Notes: generated from the sequence alone by a model not told the origin. Positions 1 to 12,548 are shown, numbered from the stretch's first letter. The stretch is DNA of 64,000 bases from Mesaphorura yosii (GCA_009869945.1 WIXG01000104.1:124001-188000), one strand, 5' to 3'. Made by a program: numbers and translations.

Positions 1-324
1 TTATCCTGCATTGCATAATTGCATTTCAGTCAGTGCATCGAATTTTTTCATGTCTCATACGTCCTAGCTTTCCCAAAGTCCAAACCCGGCGGTTGACTCG
101 TTCGAACTCGCACATGTTGACGTGCACGACGTTTATAAATGAATCTTCTTGCATCATACCACATGATAACTTTCAAGTTATGTCTGTGCAAATTGGGCAC
201 ATGTATTGAACGCTATTTACAGTTTAATCGAGATTCTACGTGTTAATTAGTTTTTATAAGTTTCTACTTGGCTCTTCCCCTAAGAGCGTAGAATAATTTG
301 CACTGGAGTTCTTATGAAAGTGCA
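1..324. other. Upstream region of CTU1
   Basis: This stretch precedes the CTU1 start codon. I see no coding exon or RNA gene in it. It presumably holds the CTU1 promoter and 5' UTR, but no clear TATA box or initiator stands out. Confidence 0.4.
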
Positions 325-2138
325 ATGGCAACTTGCAGTACACGTTCCTGCCCTCGAAAGGCCTTCATGAAGGTAAGATAATCAACCAGGCTTTCGCCAC
401 CGCGTCAGTGTTGAATGACACTAAGTTATCCCTTTCCAGCGTCCAAAAACTGGCGAAATCTTATGTCAAGAATGTTTTTACAACGTATTTGAAACTGAAA
501 TACATGAAACTATTGTCGGGAATCAACTTTTTAAACCTGGCGACTTTGTTGGTGAGTATCATCATTGATAATTAACCTGTTAAGGTAGTTGCCAAGAAAA
601 CTAGCAACTAATTTTTAGATAGAGAATCCCATGATAAAATCACTTTGCGCCAAATCTATCTCCTTGTTCAATATCAATTTCAAAGAGTTTTCAGTTTCGA
701 AAGTGAAACCTCTTTGATCAATTTATTATTCGGCTCCAACAATGTTTTGCCCCATCCTGTCTTCACAGCAATCGCGGCGTCTGGTGGAAAGGACTCGACT
801 GTCCTAGCGTACATTATGAAATTACTGAATGACCGGCACAACTATGGATTGAAATTGGTACTGCTCTCAGTTGACGAAGGAATCACGGGTAAGCCTTATG
901 TTCATGCCTTAGCACTAACTCCGGTTTGGGGTTTGACATCAATTTGATACTTTCTGTAGGCTATCGGGATGATAGTTTGGAAACAGTAAAACGAAACGAG
1001 CAGCAATATGAAATACCACTAAGAATTTTTTCATACAAAGAGTTGTATGGCTGGACCATGGACGAAATTGTGTCACTGGTATGCTTTCTAAGTTTTTTTT
1101 TTAAGTCGCAAGTGGAGCATATTTGTAACAACGTCCATTTTCATGTTTTATCAAACGTGTTTTCATGTTTTAGATCGGAAGGAAGAATAATTGCACATTC
1201 TGTGGTGTCTTCCGTCGTCAGGCTTTGGATCGAGGTGCGATGGCCATCAAAGTCGGTAAGATCGTTACCGGACACAATGCAGACGACATTGCTGAGACTA
1301 TCCTAATGAACCTGTTGCGAGGCGACGTAGCAAGATTGCGAAGGTGCACAAACATTGTCACGGTAGGAGTTCGCAGCTTTTGTGCCGCCATGACGTGGTG
1401 AATTCGAGTAGTTCATACTCTAATTTCGAGCCTTTACGGTTACAGGGTGCCGAAGGAGCGCTTCCGCGGTGCAAGCCCTTCAAGTACACTTACGAGAAGG
1501 AAATTGTTCTTTACGCCCATTACAAGAAGCTAGACTACTTCTCAACCGAGTGCATCTACTCGCCAAATGCATATCGAGGGCATGTAAGGACATTAATCAA
1601 GGACTTGGAAAGAATTAGGCCTTCTTCTATTGTTGACATCATTCATTCAGGTAAGTCACAATGAAAAGCATCGGCCCATCGAGGTCACATATGACAAATT
1701 CATTTTATCTTAATTTTCTTAGGTGAATCACTTTCTATTCGAGAACAAGTCAAGATGCCAATTCAAAGATTATGCACACGATGTGGATACATTTCAAGTC
1801 AAGAGTTGTGCAAAGCGTGCGTTTTGCTCGAGGGCCTAAACAAGGGACTTCCCAAGCTAGGAATTGGAAAAGGGTCCAAAGTAAAGGGAAGACTGAACTC
1901 CTTGGCTCAAAAAGGTGTGACCGCAAATGCCAGTACGTCCAAGTCTACAGAGCGTCAGGACCCAGTCGATGGATGTTGTGGAACTTGCCAATGCTCGAAG
2001 GACAAGGAAGAAGCGGATGCGGAACTAATCGATCTCGAAGGTGATTACGGCTGCACCTCCGCTGCTGCGCCACTAAATCCAAACTACGACATTGAGAACA
2101 TAGCGGTGCTAGCAAAGACACTTCTTGTCAAAGACTGA
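325..2138 (+). CDS. CTU1: Cytoplasmic tRNA 2-thiolation protein 1 (CTU1/NCS6)
   Basis: This enzyme adenylates and thiolates wobble U34 of Lys, Glu and Gln tRNAs in the cytosol, with CTU2 and the URM1 sulfur relay. Exons: 325-372, 440-551, 769-888, 960-1078, 1174-1362, 1446-1650, 1723-2138. All phases agree and give about 402 residues. Visible features are an N-terminal Cys cluster followed by RPKTG and CQECF, the PP-loop ATP site SGGKDST, the [16 protein letters not shown] catalytic Cys region, GHNADD, and a C-terminal zinc site (CTRCGY, CKAC). The last exon runs about 80 residues beyond the conserved IGKGSK end and includes a CCGTCQC cluster. The start ATG lies in a 48-nt first exon whose C-x4-C spacing differs a little from other animals. 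MUL1 converges on it, with only 80 bp between stop codons. Confidence 0.95.
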
Positions 2139-2158
2139 CATTACGTTTATTTAATCTT

Positions 2159-2164
2159 AATAAA
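2159..2164 (+). terminator. Poly(A) signal of CTU1
   Basis: Canonical AATAAA lies 21 bases after the CTU1 stop codon and before the MUL1 stop codon on the other strand. The two convergent 3' UTRs therefore probably overlap. Confidence 0.6.
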
Positions 2165-2218
2165 TCAATAGTATTGTCAGGCTATAACATTTAGTAACGA
2201 CAACGAGTATTCGAATTT

Positions 2219-3619
2219 CTAAACTATGTACGCTGCATGAGTATCGCTAAAGCGGTTTCTGCATATTGGACATTTTCCATTTACCTTACTGACACAATCG
2301 GCACAAATACAAACATGACCGCAGGGCAACAGAATCACTTCTCGTGGGTTCGTAAGGCACACAATGCAGATTTGCACTTCAGACAGTCCTTGCGAATCAA
2401 TTTCATTTCGGTGCTTCAGGATCTTCTCACGCATCTTCTTCGCTTCGTACTCTTTCCAAAGGAAGTACACTCTGCGTGAGCCGATTGCAATTCCAATGGT
2501 AAAGAACAACAGCCCGAAAAACCGCAAAGTGTCTCGACGGCCCTGCAGCTTCTTGATGAGAGTTTCCACTGGCAGTGTGGTGAGGTAAAAGGGATGCGAG
2601 CTATCTCTGAGTGTGGTTGGAGAAAGTCGGAGATTTCCGTATGGATCTTTTGAGAGGCTTCCTATGCCGGTGACAATTGTATCGACAGGAAGCAGCTCCT
2701 CTGATGTCTCAATCCCCTGCAAATAGCAAAATTCAGACAAAATGTTTATTACTAACTTTTCATTGCATTTATAAGTCTTTCACCGTAAAGAACTTAAAGA
2801 ATCAAGAACTACCTTGGATGCAACACCAGTGAAGAATCCGACAACTGTTGAGGCTGCAATTATTGAATATAAGCAATGAAGATTCAAGATTTACATCTTG
2901 ACACAGATTGACATGCTCGCATGATAATAACTCACCAGTCGATGCATTTGTTGGTTTGAAGTTTGTTGAAATCGGCAGCAGTAAGTTCTCAATTTCAGCT
3001 TCACCAGGCGTGATTACTTCGACAAGTACTCCATTGTCACTTGTAACTTCTCTCAACCCAAACCGGATTTCTTTTTGAGTCTGACTCAGGGTATTCACTG
3101 AATCCCTCCTAGATAGCATGTGGTAAAATAGCATATAGTAATTCCGGACCAAGATTATGAAGTTTGGGTGATTTGGTGCCATAGCTCTTGTCCTGCGTCT
3201 TACCAGTGGCCAAACGAATGCCTTCGAACGCTGTGTTCCCTGACTGTAGTTCTTTCTATCACACCTTTTAGTCCGATAGAGGATTCGATCAATTGCCCAA
3301 GTTCCTTGACACGTCCCCGTATGGCAATATATGGACTGATAGACTCAGGGGCTTGTTTCAATATTTCCTCAAGTTCTGGACCGACAGCTACCGAAGGAGC
3401 TTCCTATTATAATCGAAAACTATTAGCCAGGCCAGGTCAAACGACCAAAAATTCTGCGCTCTAGCTTCGTTATGCACTTACGCTGATACTCTGTATCACA
3501 GCCTCTCGCTTCCGATACAACGCAAATAGGACTCCGACTATCACACTATCGATTCCAAGCAAGACGTAATCAACAAACGGGCTGCTTCCCTCGGTCCAGC
3601 TCCAGCTCCATGTGGCCAT
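2219..3619 (-). CDS. MUL1: Mitochondrial E3 ubiquitin/SUMO ligase MUL1 (MAPL)
   Basis: MUL1 sits in the outer mitochondrial membrane and ubiquitylates or SUMOylates fission and fusion factors. Exons in coding order: 3482-3619, 3204-3403, 2936-3108, 2813-2853, 2219-2716, giving 349 residues (human 352). The first exon has a hydrophobic membrane segment (VLLGIDSVIVGVLFALYRK). The middle exons form the conserved intermembrane domain (YIAIRGRVKELG, KGVIERTTVREH). A second membrane segment (FFGLLFFTIGIAIG) precedes the C-terminal RING finger: CIVCL, CGHVCICADC, CPICR. I chose the ATG at 3619; an in-frame open stretch reaches 3652 but begins with a non-ATG codon. Its promoter region is shared head to head with the CARHSP1-like gene. 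Confidence 0.93.
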
Positions 3620-4758
3620 CCTTGGATTTTGCGGACGCGTCTGCAAATGCAATCATCAACGACGCAATTGTGGTAGGTCGAAACCTCAGATTAGCGATGT
3701 GATAAGCCTCTTCCAAGACAGGATTGGGCTGATAGTTCCCTCACAGTAGTAGAAGTTACTTGGATGTTTCCTTCAATTCAATGAAAGTTTAAGATTTACA
3801 ACGAGCTTAAGGAAATTCACTAATTTGCGATTTGTGATTTTGCGAATTTGTACCATGATTCCACATGACACCGCGGTATCGTGTGAAGTAAGTTTGAAAC
3901 TCGTGAGGCGGTGAAGATCACGTTTCGCATCCATCATTCTTCGCACGTCCTCTCCTTTGCTATACTTTGCATTGCATTTACATTTGTACCTCATTCTTCA
4001 CGCATATGCCCCTGTACGTGTATAGTAATCTTACGTAATCTGAATGAAACGTAAACAAATAAAAATCCAGTTTGTTCATTCAATAACATACGCACCCATA
4101 TCTTTGCCTAAACACAGATTCTAAACAGTGCAGTGCGGTGGTTGTGGACTCAAGTCAAGTGCGGAATAGGAACACAAACCTTCATACTTCATTCATCAAA
4201 ATTGTTGCGCAATTGTGTACAGCGAGGCAGTGTTAGAGATTTTTCTGAATTTTGATTAATAACTGCTCGAAGAAGGCTACCTTCGTCTCGTGACCAGTGT
4301 ACGAGCCGGTCAGGCGCATCAGGGCATCGTTCTATTGATATTGGCACCGATTGTCATATGACTCGAATGGTCGAAGTGCTACATTCATCGATTGATTTTG
4401 TTCTGCATGCAAACCAAGTTGGATTGGATAATAATTTCTGATTCCTGCATCGAGTTTTCTACGAGAAAGAAAGGAAAGGTAAGTCATGCAACGCAATCTG
4501 CATTTAAATATTAATATGTGGGCTCCGGAGTTTCCGGAGAAGGTCCCGACTAGTGCGTATTATCATAAATTAACTATTGCTTTCTTCCGTCAATGGAATG
4601 AAATGTACTAAATTCTTGAACTTAATATCGTTCATCGTACTCGTACCTTTCGTAAAGTCGCGTGTCCAAATCTGTTAAGCAACATAATCAATACAATTTC
4701 ATTATTTCAATTTCAGGCAGATTTATTTTGGGCTCAAACAACCTCAACACGAAATGCG
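3620..4758. promoter_or_regulatory. Shared divergent promoter region and 5' UTR intron
   Basis: This interval separates the starts of MUL1 (minus) and the CARHSP1-like gene (plus). A good donor at 4479 and an acceptor ending at 4716 indicate a 5' UTR intron of the plus-strand gene. No coding sequence is recognised. The rest is presumed promoter sequence. Confidence 0.45.
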
Positions 4759-6027
4759 ATGGCTCACGATGCTAATTCTAATCGTTCTACGCTAAACGCA
4801 ACAGAATTCACGGCGTCGCAACCAAAACTTGTAGCTTCACCCGAGTCTCTGCCAGTAATCGATTTGGGGCGTCCGATGCACGTAAACACTGAACCCATTG
4901 CAATTCCAAGACCAGGAGGAAGATCAACACCTTGTTCAAGTCCAATGGCGTCTCCACTAGGCGGAACTCCGAAATCTTTTGGCTTAAATGTGCCAAGCCC
5001 AATTATTACCAAAAAGAACAGATCACCATCAACGTAAGTTTATCATTTCTGAAATTTTATCGCATCAAGAATCTTGCGTTGATTGTACTCCAATTTTAAC
5101 CGTTTGTAGATGCGAACGCGCAATGGATAATCCGATTGAAAAGGGAAAGATCAAATATTTCTGCCGAACAAAGGGTCATGGATTTATTCATACTGATCGT
5201 GGAGGAGATGATGTTTTCGTTCATATTTCTGAGTAAGTCATCATTTCGATTAACATTTTCATTAACTTTGGTCGAAAACTTGCCATTATTATTCCTTCGG
5301 ACAGTATTGAAGGAGAATACGTTCCACGTGAAGGTGATGAAGTAACATTCAGGTAAGTAAATTACTGTTTTTGAAATCTGAAGTGTTCTACAAAGCTTGT
5401 TCTTGTTAATAGACTCTGTCCAATACCACCAAAGTTGGAGAAATATCAAGCAATTGGATGCCGCATCATAAACTTTACTCCAGACGTCCACTTGAGGTAA
5501 GTAAAAGACTTCAGGCAAGGCAGAGCCTTCATTTGAAGCCCTCAAATCATACTCAATTTGGTCTTCTGTCTCGTTCATTTGCAGATGGGATTCACCTGTC
5601 GAAGAAAGCGAGAAGCAACAGTAAGTACTGTTTGAGGGTAATATAGAAAATTGGCTAGCGTCTGCTTTGTCTTCCACGATTGGAAAGAAATCACCCGACG
5701 GGTAATATTTGTGATAGTTCTAAAATGAATTTAGTTTGCCTTCTCACCTCTGACAAAATAAAAACCTGTAAGCAAGCTAATAGTTAAGATTAGATCAATT
5801 AGATGAAAGATGATTAGAAAATGCAGAAATTTGTTGTTTGATCGTGATCAATTTCCAATAATTTATCCATTTAGTTGGGTGTCTGTGTGCCGGGATAAAC
5901 TGAGCTTCGGCTTTTCATGCTTTGATTTACGTGTTCGTTTAAATTTTTGTGCCACTAATCCATTAAATCTTTTTGTTTTAGTGATGTTGCTACGATTGAG
6001 AACGCTCCCGACAACCTCGTCACGTAA
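4759..6027 (+). CDS. CARHSP1: Cold-shock domain protein, CARHSP1 type
   Basis: Homologue of calcium-regulated heat-stable protein 1 / PIPPin, a small RNA-binding protein that acts on mRNA stability. Exons: 4759-5033, 5110-5232, 5305-5352, 5413-5496, 5585-5620, 5982-6027, about 203 residues. The N-terminal 95 residues are rich in Ser and Pro and probably disordered. The cold-shock domain follows, with RNP1-like KGHGFI, RNP2-like VFVHIS, and the family signatures IEGEYVPREGDEVTF and CPIPPK. Exon 5 carries an in-frame TAA exactly across the donor site, so failure to splice there gives a 189-residue form. Splicing to the last exon replaces the final glutamine with a 16-residue tail ending NLVT. 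A 5' UTR intron precedes the start codon. Confidence 0.88.
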
Positions 6028-6307
6028 ATGAAGCTAGTTTCCTTCAGTGCCGCTGCAACTCTTGATTTCGTGTGTGTGAAACCTTCAGTTAACCCTACTT
6101 TTATCACATTCGTCTAACACGCTCATGATTTTTAAACTGCTTTTTACGTTTTGCGTGCGTAGTCTCTGTGATGCCAGTTCAAGTAATGCTACATCGATAA
6201 CTAACTAATCTCTTGTGTATATGAACTTAAAATTGGAACTGAGATTAGTACCAATGAACTTGTTACGAATAAATGTGGGCATACCAAATCTGAGCATTCG
6301 CCACCGC

Positions 6308-6853
6308 CTAGCCGCACTTCCAAATTAGAATTCCCAGGTTTCCATTCGAGAACATGTACAAAATGTGGTTTGTCTGGTAAGTCACGTCAAAACCAAAATT
6401 TTCTCCAACAACGACCAGCCATCCTGAAACGAGACTGTAATGTAATTGTTGGATTTGCTTCCATTTCCGCGCCGTCGTCCGAGGTTACGCGTTCTTACCT
6501 TCTCCGTACAGTTTGTCCATATCTTCTTTAATGGCCTTACATGTAGTCTAGATTGCAAAGCCAACATAATAAAGGTCTTATCATTACGACATGAAGTAGA
6601 ATGTAGAAGCTATGAAGTCACCTCTAAATCAGCGATGTGTTTCTCCAGAGCAGCGCCAATTATGTCAATAACCTCAAGCCTTGCGTCATCAGCCATATCT
6701 GTAAACTGTGGAGTCGAAGCAACATTTCATGATAACTCTGTACTTTGAAAATATTGAATTCTGGCCAACCCGAATCAAAGGATACGTCGGCTTCTTTTCG
6801 GGGTCCGGCTCTTCCTTTTTCTGAACTTCGGGAAGTGCAGCCACCTCTGCCAT
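6308..6853 (-). CDS. DNAL4: Axonemal dynein light chain 4 (DNAL4)
   Basis: LC8-like light chain of axonemal dynein, part of the motor that beats cilia and flagella. Exons in coding order: 6770-6853, 6622-6705, 6499-6535, 6308-6423, giving 106 residues (human 105). Matches include YPLIRFTDMADD near residue 25, the helix IKEDMDKLYG, and the C-terminal sheet VVVGENFGFDVTYQ ending LIWKCG, which corresponds to the human ending CVWKCS. The first intron uses a weak donor (CGG followed by gttggc), but it joins the frame correctly. It is the first of four axoneme-related genes in the window. ZNF277 lies upstream on the same strand, 314 bp away. Confidence 0.92.
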
Positions 6854-7167
6854 TGATGATTTATAAATTGATTGATGGATGAAAGGATGAAGCAGTCTAA
6901 GGACTATTAAATTTTAACGCCTTCACTATCTTTCTTCAATAGTCTCGGGACTGGCGCTTGTTCTCAATTTTCTCACGATTATTGATCTAACATTTCCAAA
7001 ATGTGAAAACAACGGCATGAACGTCTCTAACAGGATGCAAATGGAGTGAGTGTCATATCTAATCTTAATATAAGATTCCATACGATATGATATCATACTC
7101 ATGATTACGTGCGAGAAAATAATATCTACACTTTGATTAACTTCTTTATTAAGAGCATTCTGCTCCT
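6854..7167. other. Gap between DNAL4 and ZNF277
   Basis: About 310 bp between two minus-strand genes. It should hold the DNAL4 promoter and the ZNF277 3' UTR. I see no other feature. Confidence 0.4.
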
Positions 7168-8981
7168 TCATTTGAAAGCAGAAAGTGGAAGTTTGCGCAA
7201 TTCCTTATTCGTGGCTTGAAAGCTTTGAGGCAGCACTTTCGGCGGATCTTCGGGAATCACGTTCTCGTCCGTCTGCAAGATAAGAGGTGTGAATTAATCT
7301 CAGGAATGTCAGAACTCAATCCTCTATCGCAATCGTCGTCTCACCTCCGTGCTATCCAAAAGCAGTCCGTCTTCTTCCTCATAGTTGTCCTTCTCCAACA
7401 TGATCAGAAATTGATCGTTCTCATACGTCGGAAAAAAATACCTAGAAAAAAAAACATAATTGCATTATCATTTTCAAAGCAGTAATAACAATCATGCGGG
7501 ATCGATTCTTTCACTAACTCTGCTCTGTTCCAAATCTTTGCGGACGGAAATTCTGATCCAACTTCGTGGTGCTGAGAGACGATGTGTTCTACGAGTGAAG
7601 TTTGTTCCAAGAACTTCATCTCGCAATGCAAACAGCAGGTCTGATGCATGTTACGCCGAATAAAGTTGACGATCTTGACTTTTTCGTAGAAGTCCTTGTC
7701 CTTCGTTATATCTCCGAAATTAAACTTATGGACATCCGACATGTGTTGCAAGATTGCATCGAAGTTGACGGCTTGGATGGAGCAGAACAAGCAAACAATG
7801 CTTGTGTTTTCTTCTCTGGTCTCCAGCCAATCTTCCTCGATGCGTTCGTCAATCGGGTCCTCTTCGTCCAGCACGTGCCACGTTTTCCCGGGCTCCAAAT
7901 AGTTAACGAGATAGAAGGCATCATAATCTGGGTTCTCCGGGTTGATTCTTTTGTGTTGCTTTTTCCTCATGTGTTCACGAAGTACAGTTCGGTCTTTGAA
8001 TATTTTTTCACAAAATATGCACTTCAAGCTGGAAAATCATTTTTCATTGTGACAATTAAACTGTATTCAATTTAAGAAATTCTTGTAGTCGAACTCACCT
8101 TGACATAGTTTCAGTCAGGAATTGCATTAATTCCTGAATAAACACGATATTGTCCGCCTTTCCAATGTGAAAGCTGTGCTGCTCGAGCATATGATTCAAT
8201 AAGTTGGTCCGATTTCCAACGCATACTTCCTTACAGAAAAGGCACTGAATAGCCAAGTCAGTTTGCTCCCGTTCATAACGACTGACTTCAATTACAGCTT
8301 CCTAATTACAAAGTACAATTTATTGTATCAACATGGGTAAGATAAAGCAGATTTATTGCGTGAGTGAGGTGAATGCATACCAGTCTTTCAGTCCAGAGTT
8401 GATCGCGTAGTTGCTTATCCTCTTCCAGGTCCGTCGCAATCGTCTTCGATATTGCGGGCTCATCGGTTTCCATCGGCAATTCTTGAGCACCAGTTTCTTC
8501 GCGGACTTGGGATACATTACAGGTCAACGTCGAACAAAATTGCTCCGGTCCCTTTTCAGCAAACCTTTCCTTCCAATGCAGTACGTACCTGGTGATAGAT
8601 TCCAGATTATAGACCAATGGACAAACCTCTTCCCGCATGCACATATTCTCTATTTTGAACTTACTTGTGTAAATTGGCGATTGCATCAATCTCTGAAATC
8701 GTGAAGCCATGTTGATCTCTCAGATGCTTTGTAAATTCGTCGTACTGCTTCCTGCCGTTTCCACCAAGTAAGGGCTGGCTGGTGACGAATTCACATGCTG
8801 GGAATATACATGGAGTCACGGCCGACGAATTGCACAAAACGCGTTTCGACGAATACACAGGGTTAGGCTTGCTGAGCACTCTTTCTGCTTCCGTTGGGCC
8901 GTCTGCGGCCAAAATAGTTGCTGGCAATGACAAATCAGATTCCAGGTCGAAGGTCAGTGCTTCAAGAATTGGGTCGTCCAT
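7168..8981 (-). CDS. ZNF277: Zinc finger protein 277 (ZNF277)
   Basis: ZNF277-family C2H2 protein. Family members bind Polycomb (BMI1) and the ribosomal protein uS5 in vertebrates and insects. Exons in coding order: 8665-8981, 8381-8588, 8099-8301, 7519-8028, 7345-7441, 7168-7272, giving about 479 residues. Finger-like elements include CIFPAC with HLRDQH, CLFCKEVC with HMLEQH, CIFCEKIF with HMRKKQH, CLFCSIQ with HMSDVH, and CLHCEMKF with HIVSQHH. The family hallmark YFFPTYEND follows in the fifth exon, after an acidic stretch around EEDPIDERIEEDW. The donor before that exon is GA followed by gttagt, inferred because it restores IWNRAEYFFP. It is divergent from the TSNAXIP1-like gene, 470 bp upstream. 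Confidence 0.92.
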
Positions 8982-9451
8982 TATGGTTCTGAATTAGTGG
9001 AGAACGAAGACACCCTAATTAAATTCAGTTGGACAACAATCTCACAATGTGTGTCAAACATCCAGATGATGTGCTGTAGCTGTAAAGACGAAACTCAAAC
9101 CGGAGATTCATTCCCACAATTTTTGCACTCAAATTCTCTTTGCAGAAGCCGAAGATAATGGGTCTCTAGCACTTTGTCCACTCCAACTTCAAGCCAAAGA
9201 CCCCGTAGTAACTTGGGAAATTAAGGGGATTTGGCTGAGCCTTACCTAAATTGAAACAATCAAAGGCCGACTTACTGTGCCTACGAAGAACTGGGACGCT
9301 CGCTCTGAGGTTCTTTGAACCTTCTCGAAATTAAATAGACTGAAGGCAGAAGTCGTCAAACTTAAGAAAATCCAAGAGCTGTCCTTGCCGAAACTGTATT
9401 TCTGAACAAAATTGCCCTTCTGCTGCGCCCAGCTGTATAATTTCTGATAAA
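8982..9451. promoter_or_regulatory. Divergent promoter region, ZNF277 / TSNAXIP1-like
   Basis: 470 bp between two head-to-head start codons. No coding exon is recognised. It probably contains both promoters and 5' UTRs. Confidence 0.4.
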
Positions 9452-11197
9452 ATGAGCGTACACAGCCGTATGACGCAAGTCGCAGCTCAAACCAGCGTTG
9501 CGAGCGTGCATGGATCAAGCATGGACATTTTAACCTCTGCTGCAGAATCCACTGAAGTAATTTATCCACGGGGGGAGGCTAGTTTTAACAACCGCCAGCA
9601 TGACATCGAGAAGATGGTCTCGAACGGTGCCATCATTCCAAGACCTTCCCAGTTTTGCCCCGAGAAGAAGAAGGTCCAGTTATCCCGGAAAGTGCGTGAT
9701 CTCACGGAAGAGTACCCGAACGCAGTCGAGTTCTCAAGCAGAATTTGCACTCAACAAAATGCGAACATTGTTCAGCTTGGGAACCAGGAGCAATACTTCA
9801 AGCAGCTCAGTGCCATGTTTTCGGCTTGCGAGGCATCACCGGACCAGCTCAAAAAGAAAGGATTTGAAGCGTTTGGGCTCACCCGGGCTTTGCTGGACCG
9901 CATCGCAGCCTTCAGTCCCACACTTGGTCTCATGTAATTGCAATTTGCAATTGGCTGCGCTAATTTCTTCTTGTTGGCTTGAATGAATTTGTTAATTTCG
10001 AAGGTTGGAGAGACCGGCCGCCATTGCGACCCAATCTGCGTTCATTAAACGGCTTGACGCTCAAATCAAGTATGAAATTGAGAAGTGCGAGTGTCCAGCG
10101 CTCGCCCACTTGACCTCCTGGCTCTTTGACGTCGTCCGTGCTGACAACATCAGGAGTGCGGAGCCGAATCTTGTCTTCGAGGAAGAGTCGCCCGAGAAGC
10201 TGACAGGCAGATTCAAGATTTACCAGAAAACGTTCATGTCGCTCATCCTCCACTTTGACAGTCTGCGACCAATTCTAAATGAAATCAAACGAACGTACGA
10301 ATCCGTGCTTTTCATGAGGGCGAAACAAATCCGCGAGATCCTCGTCGTAAAAACGTTCATCGAGCAGTACGAGAAATCTCTGGACAATAAAAGGGAAGAG
10401 ATTCAGAGGGAAGGATACGAGCAGCTGAATGAACTCCAGCACCAGTGCTTCCTTCTGATGAGGCACGTTGACAAGCAGGACGCAGCTATTCGAACCATGA
10501 CGGAAATGCTTGTTCAGTAAGTTTTCAAACGTGTAACCTTAGATTATTAGTGCAACCGCTACAAATCAGGATTGTCAGGATTGAGAAATGTATGACGGAA
10601 GAAAATCAGCTGAAAGTCGCATTAGAGGACCAACGGAAAGCGCTCATTGCTGAAGTGAACACTCTTCGGCGGAAGTACGGGATTGGCCCTGCGCCAGGTG
10701 AGGTCAGAAGGGTGAGCGCTGCGGATGCAAACCCAGAAGAGGTGGACACCGAAAATCAGAGCAGCGAAGACAACAGTATCTTGAAGTCAGAGAATCCGTT
10801 GCTACTAAAATCCACTCTCGACTCTACCCGCACAGCACTGACCGAGGCTCAGTTTAGAATCACCATTCTGGAAGCGAATTATTCTGACAATGTGCCGTTG
10901 GAAGAGTACGTCGTGGTCAAGGAGCAAGTGGACGCACTAAGAGAGAGAAACGCCGAGATTAAACCGTCCTACAACGAAGTGTCGGCACAAGTCGACGAAC
11001 TGCGCCAGCAAGTCGAATCATTGACTTCTGACCGTAACGCGTTCAGAGACGCCGTTGAGGGGCTGCACCACATCCTGACACCAGAGACACCATCGCGGGC
11101 CAGCGGGGTGGCGGTCGGGGTTGGCGATCAATTTGCAAAACTCCTTGAGGCAGACAGTCTAACGAGCAAGTGGGCGACAAAGGAGTCTGTAATATAA
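9452..11197 (+). CDS. TSNAXIP1-like coiled-coil protein
   Basis: Exons 9452-9933, 10004-10516 and 10570-11197 give 540 residues. The second exon resembles the N-terminal domain of translin-associated factor X-interacting protein 1: a core KIYQKTFMSLILHFDSLRPIL followed by IKRTYESVL, after which long helices with heptad character begin (for example KTFIEQYEKSLDNKREEI). The third exon continues as coiled coil and then becomes acidic and probably disordered at its end. TSNAXIP1 proteins occur in testis and ciliated cells, so a sperm or cilium role is likely but inferred. The acceptor of exon 3 was placed at 10570 because an upstream acceptor would bring stops into frame. Family assignment is moderate; gene reality is high. 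Confidence 0.75.
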
Positions 11198-12548
11198 TTT
11201 CCAAAATTCAAGCCACAAAACAATGCGGGCATTTTGTTAATAACGGTGCAGTTTTATTGAATTGCTAATGATAGAAAATATTAATTAATAAGTCCTCCTT
11301 CCTCATAAGATAACAAGTCAATTGCATAAGAAGTCTAGCCTAATTAGATTAAAAAAGTCTTGAAGGCTGTCTAAACAGCTGAAACACTAAAACTGCATAA
11401 TTAATCTCATTCATTGTATTTTTCTGTTAACGCATAATAAAATCGAGGTCATTTGAATGAATTCGAATCAATAGACCAAAATTGAACAGGGAAATCACTT
11501 AATTAGTAATAATTCTTACGATAGTGAAAGTGGAAGAAAGTCAGTATCATAATTCAGCATCATAATCGGCAAGTCACAACTTTTGATTCTTAACTGGGCA
11601 TTCCAGAAATTAGCTTTCGCTCATAAAACTAGGAGACTCTTGAAGTAGACAATATAATACGCTAATTGGGATCAAGTTCTCAGGTCACAACAATGACATA
11701 TACACATTGCAGTTCTCTCCCCGCTCAGCTCACAAAATAATTTACATTCTTCCAAACGTAAAACTTTTTAACTTTCACCGAACGATCAGCATTATCACAA
11801 TTTTCATCATACAAATTACTCACCACCGTGTCAGTTTCTGTTTTCTCATTTTGGTCATAACATCGAAGAATCATTCCACACAGGACAGGGTCACAGGATA
11901 GGACAGAGTAAGGTACAATATGAATAGTGAAAGTTACAAGATCACAATACATGACAAGACTACGTTGGACTAGAGTGCAAGATTGTGCAGTGTCAATTTA
12001 TCTCGACGTGAATCACTTAATTGACTTAACACATTAAAGCATTACAGTCTATTAGAACTGTGAGCAAAATGAGTCAGCTTTATAGCTTTCATTACGAATG
12101 ACTATTGACATTCTTGTATTTCGTACGTAGTACTTAAGATTAAGTATAAGTCAGCAGCTGGTAATCAGGAGGAATTGAAGTACAAGAAGGTGTGAGATGA
12201 ATGGCAGCTCAAATAGCCTCAATCCTCAGAGTACGAACTTACAACAAAGTATTGCTTTGTTCCTTCGATTTGAGTTGACTTGAAAAATTGCCTAGAACTC
12301 GATCTAACTAGTTAATCTTAATGTTTGCATAATGGAAATATTATTTCTGCGCAAGTCCTTTCCCGTAATAATTCGTAGCTTTTCTTTCTTGCTCTTCCCA
12401 AAATGATACCATCAACAACACATTAATCACAGTTATGATTGATAAAATTTGAAAAAAAGTAACTTGAACGTTCAGTAATACGCGAATTAAATGCTAAAAT
12501 AAATGCGAATAAAAATTCTCGTCAAATTCAAAACAAGCAGTAATCCAT
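11198..12548. other. Convergent intergenic region, AT-rich
   Basis: This interval lies between the 3' ends of the TSNAXIP1-like gene and the SLC16 transporter. It is AT-rich and without a recognisable gene, and likely includes both 3' UTRs. Confidence 0.4.
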
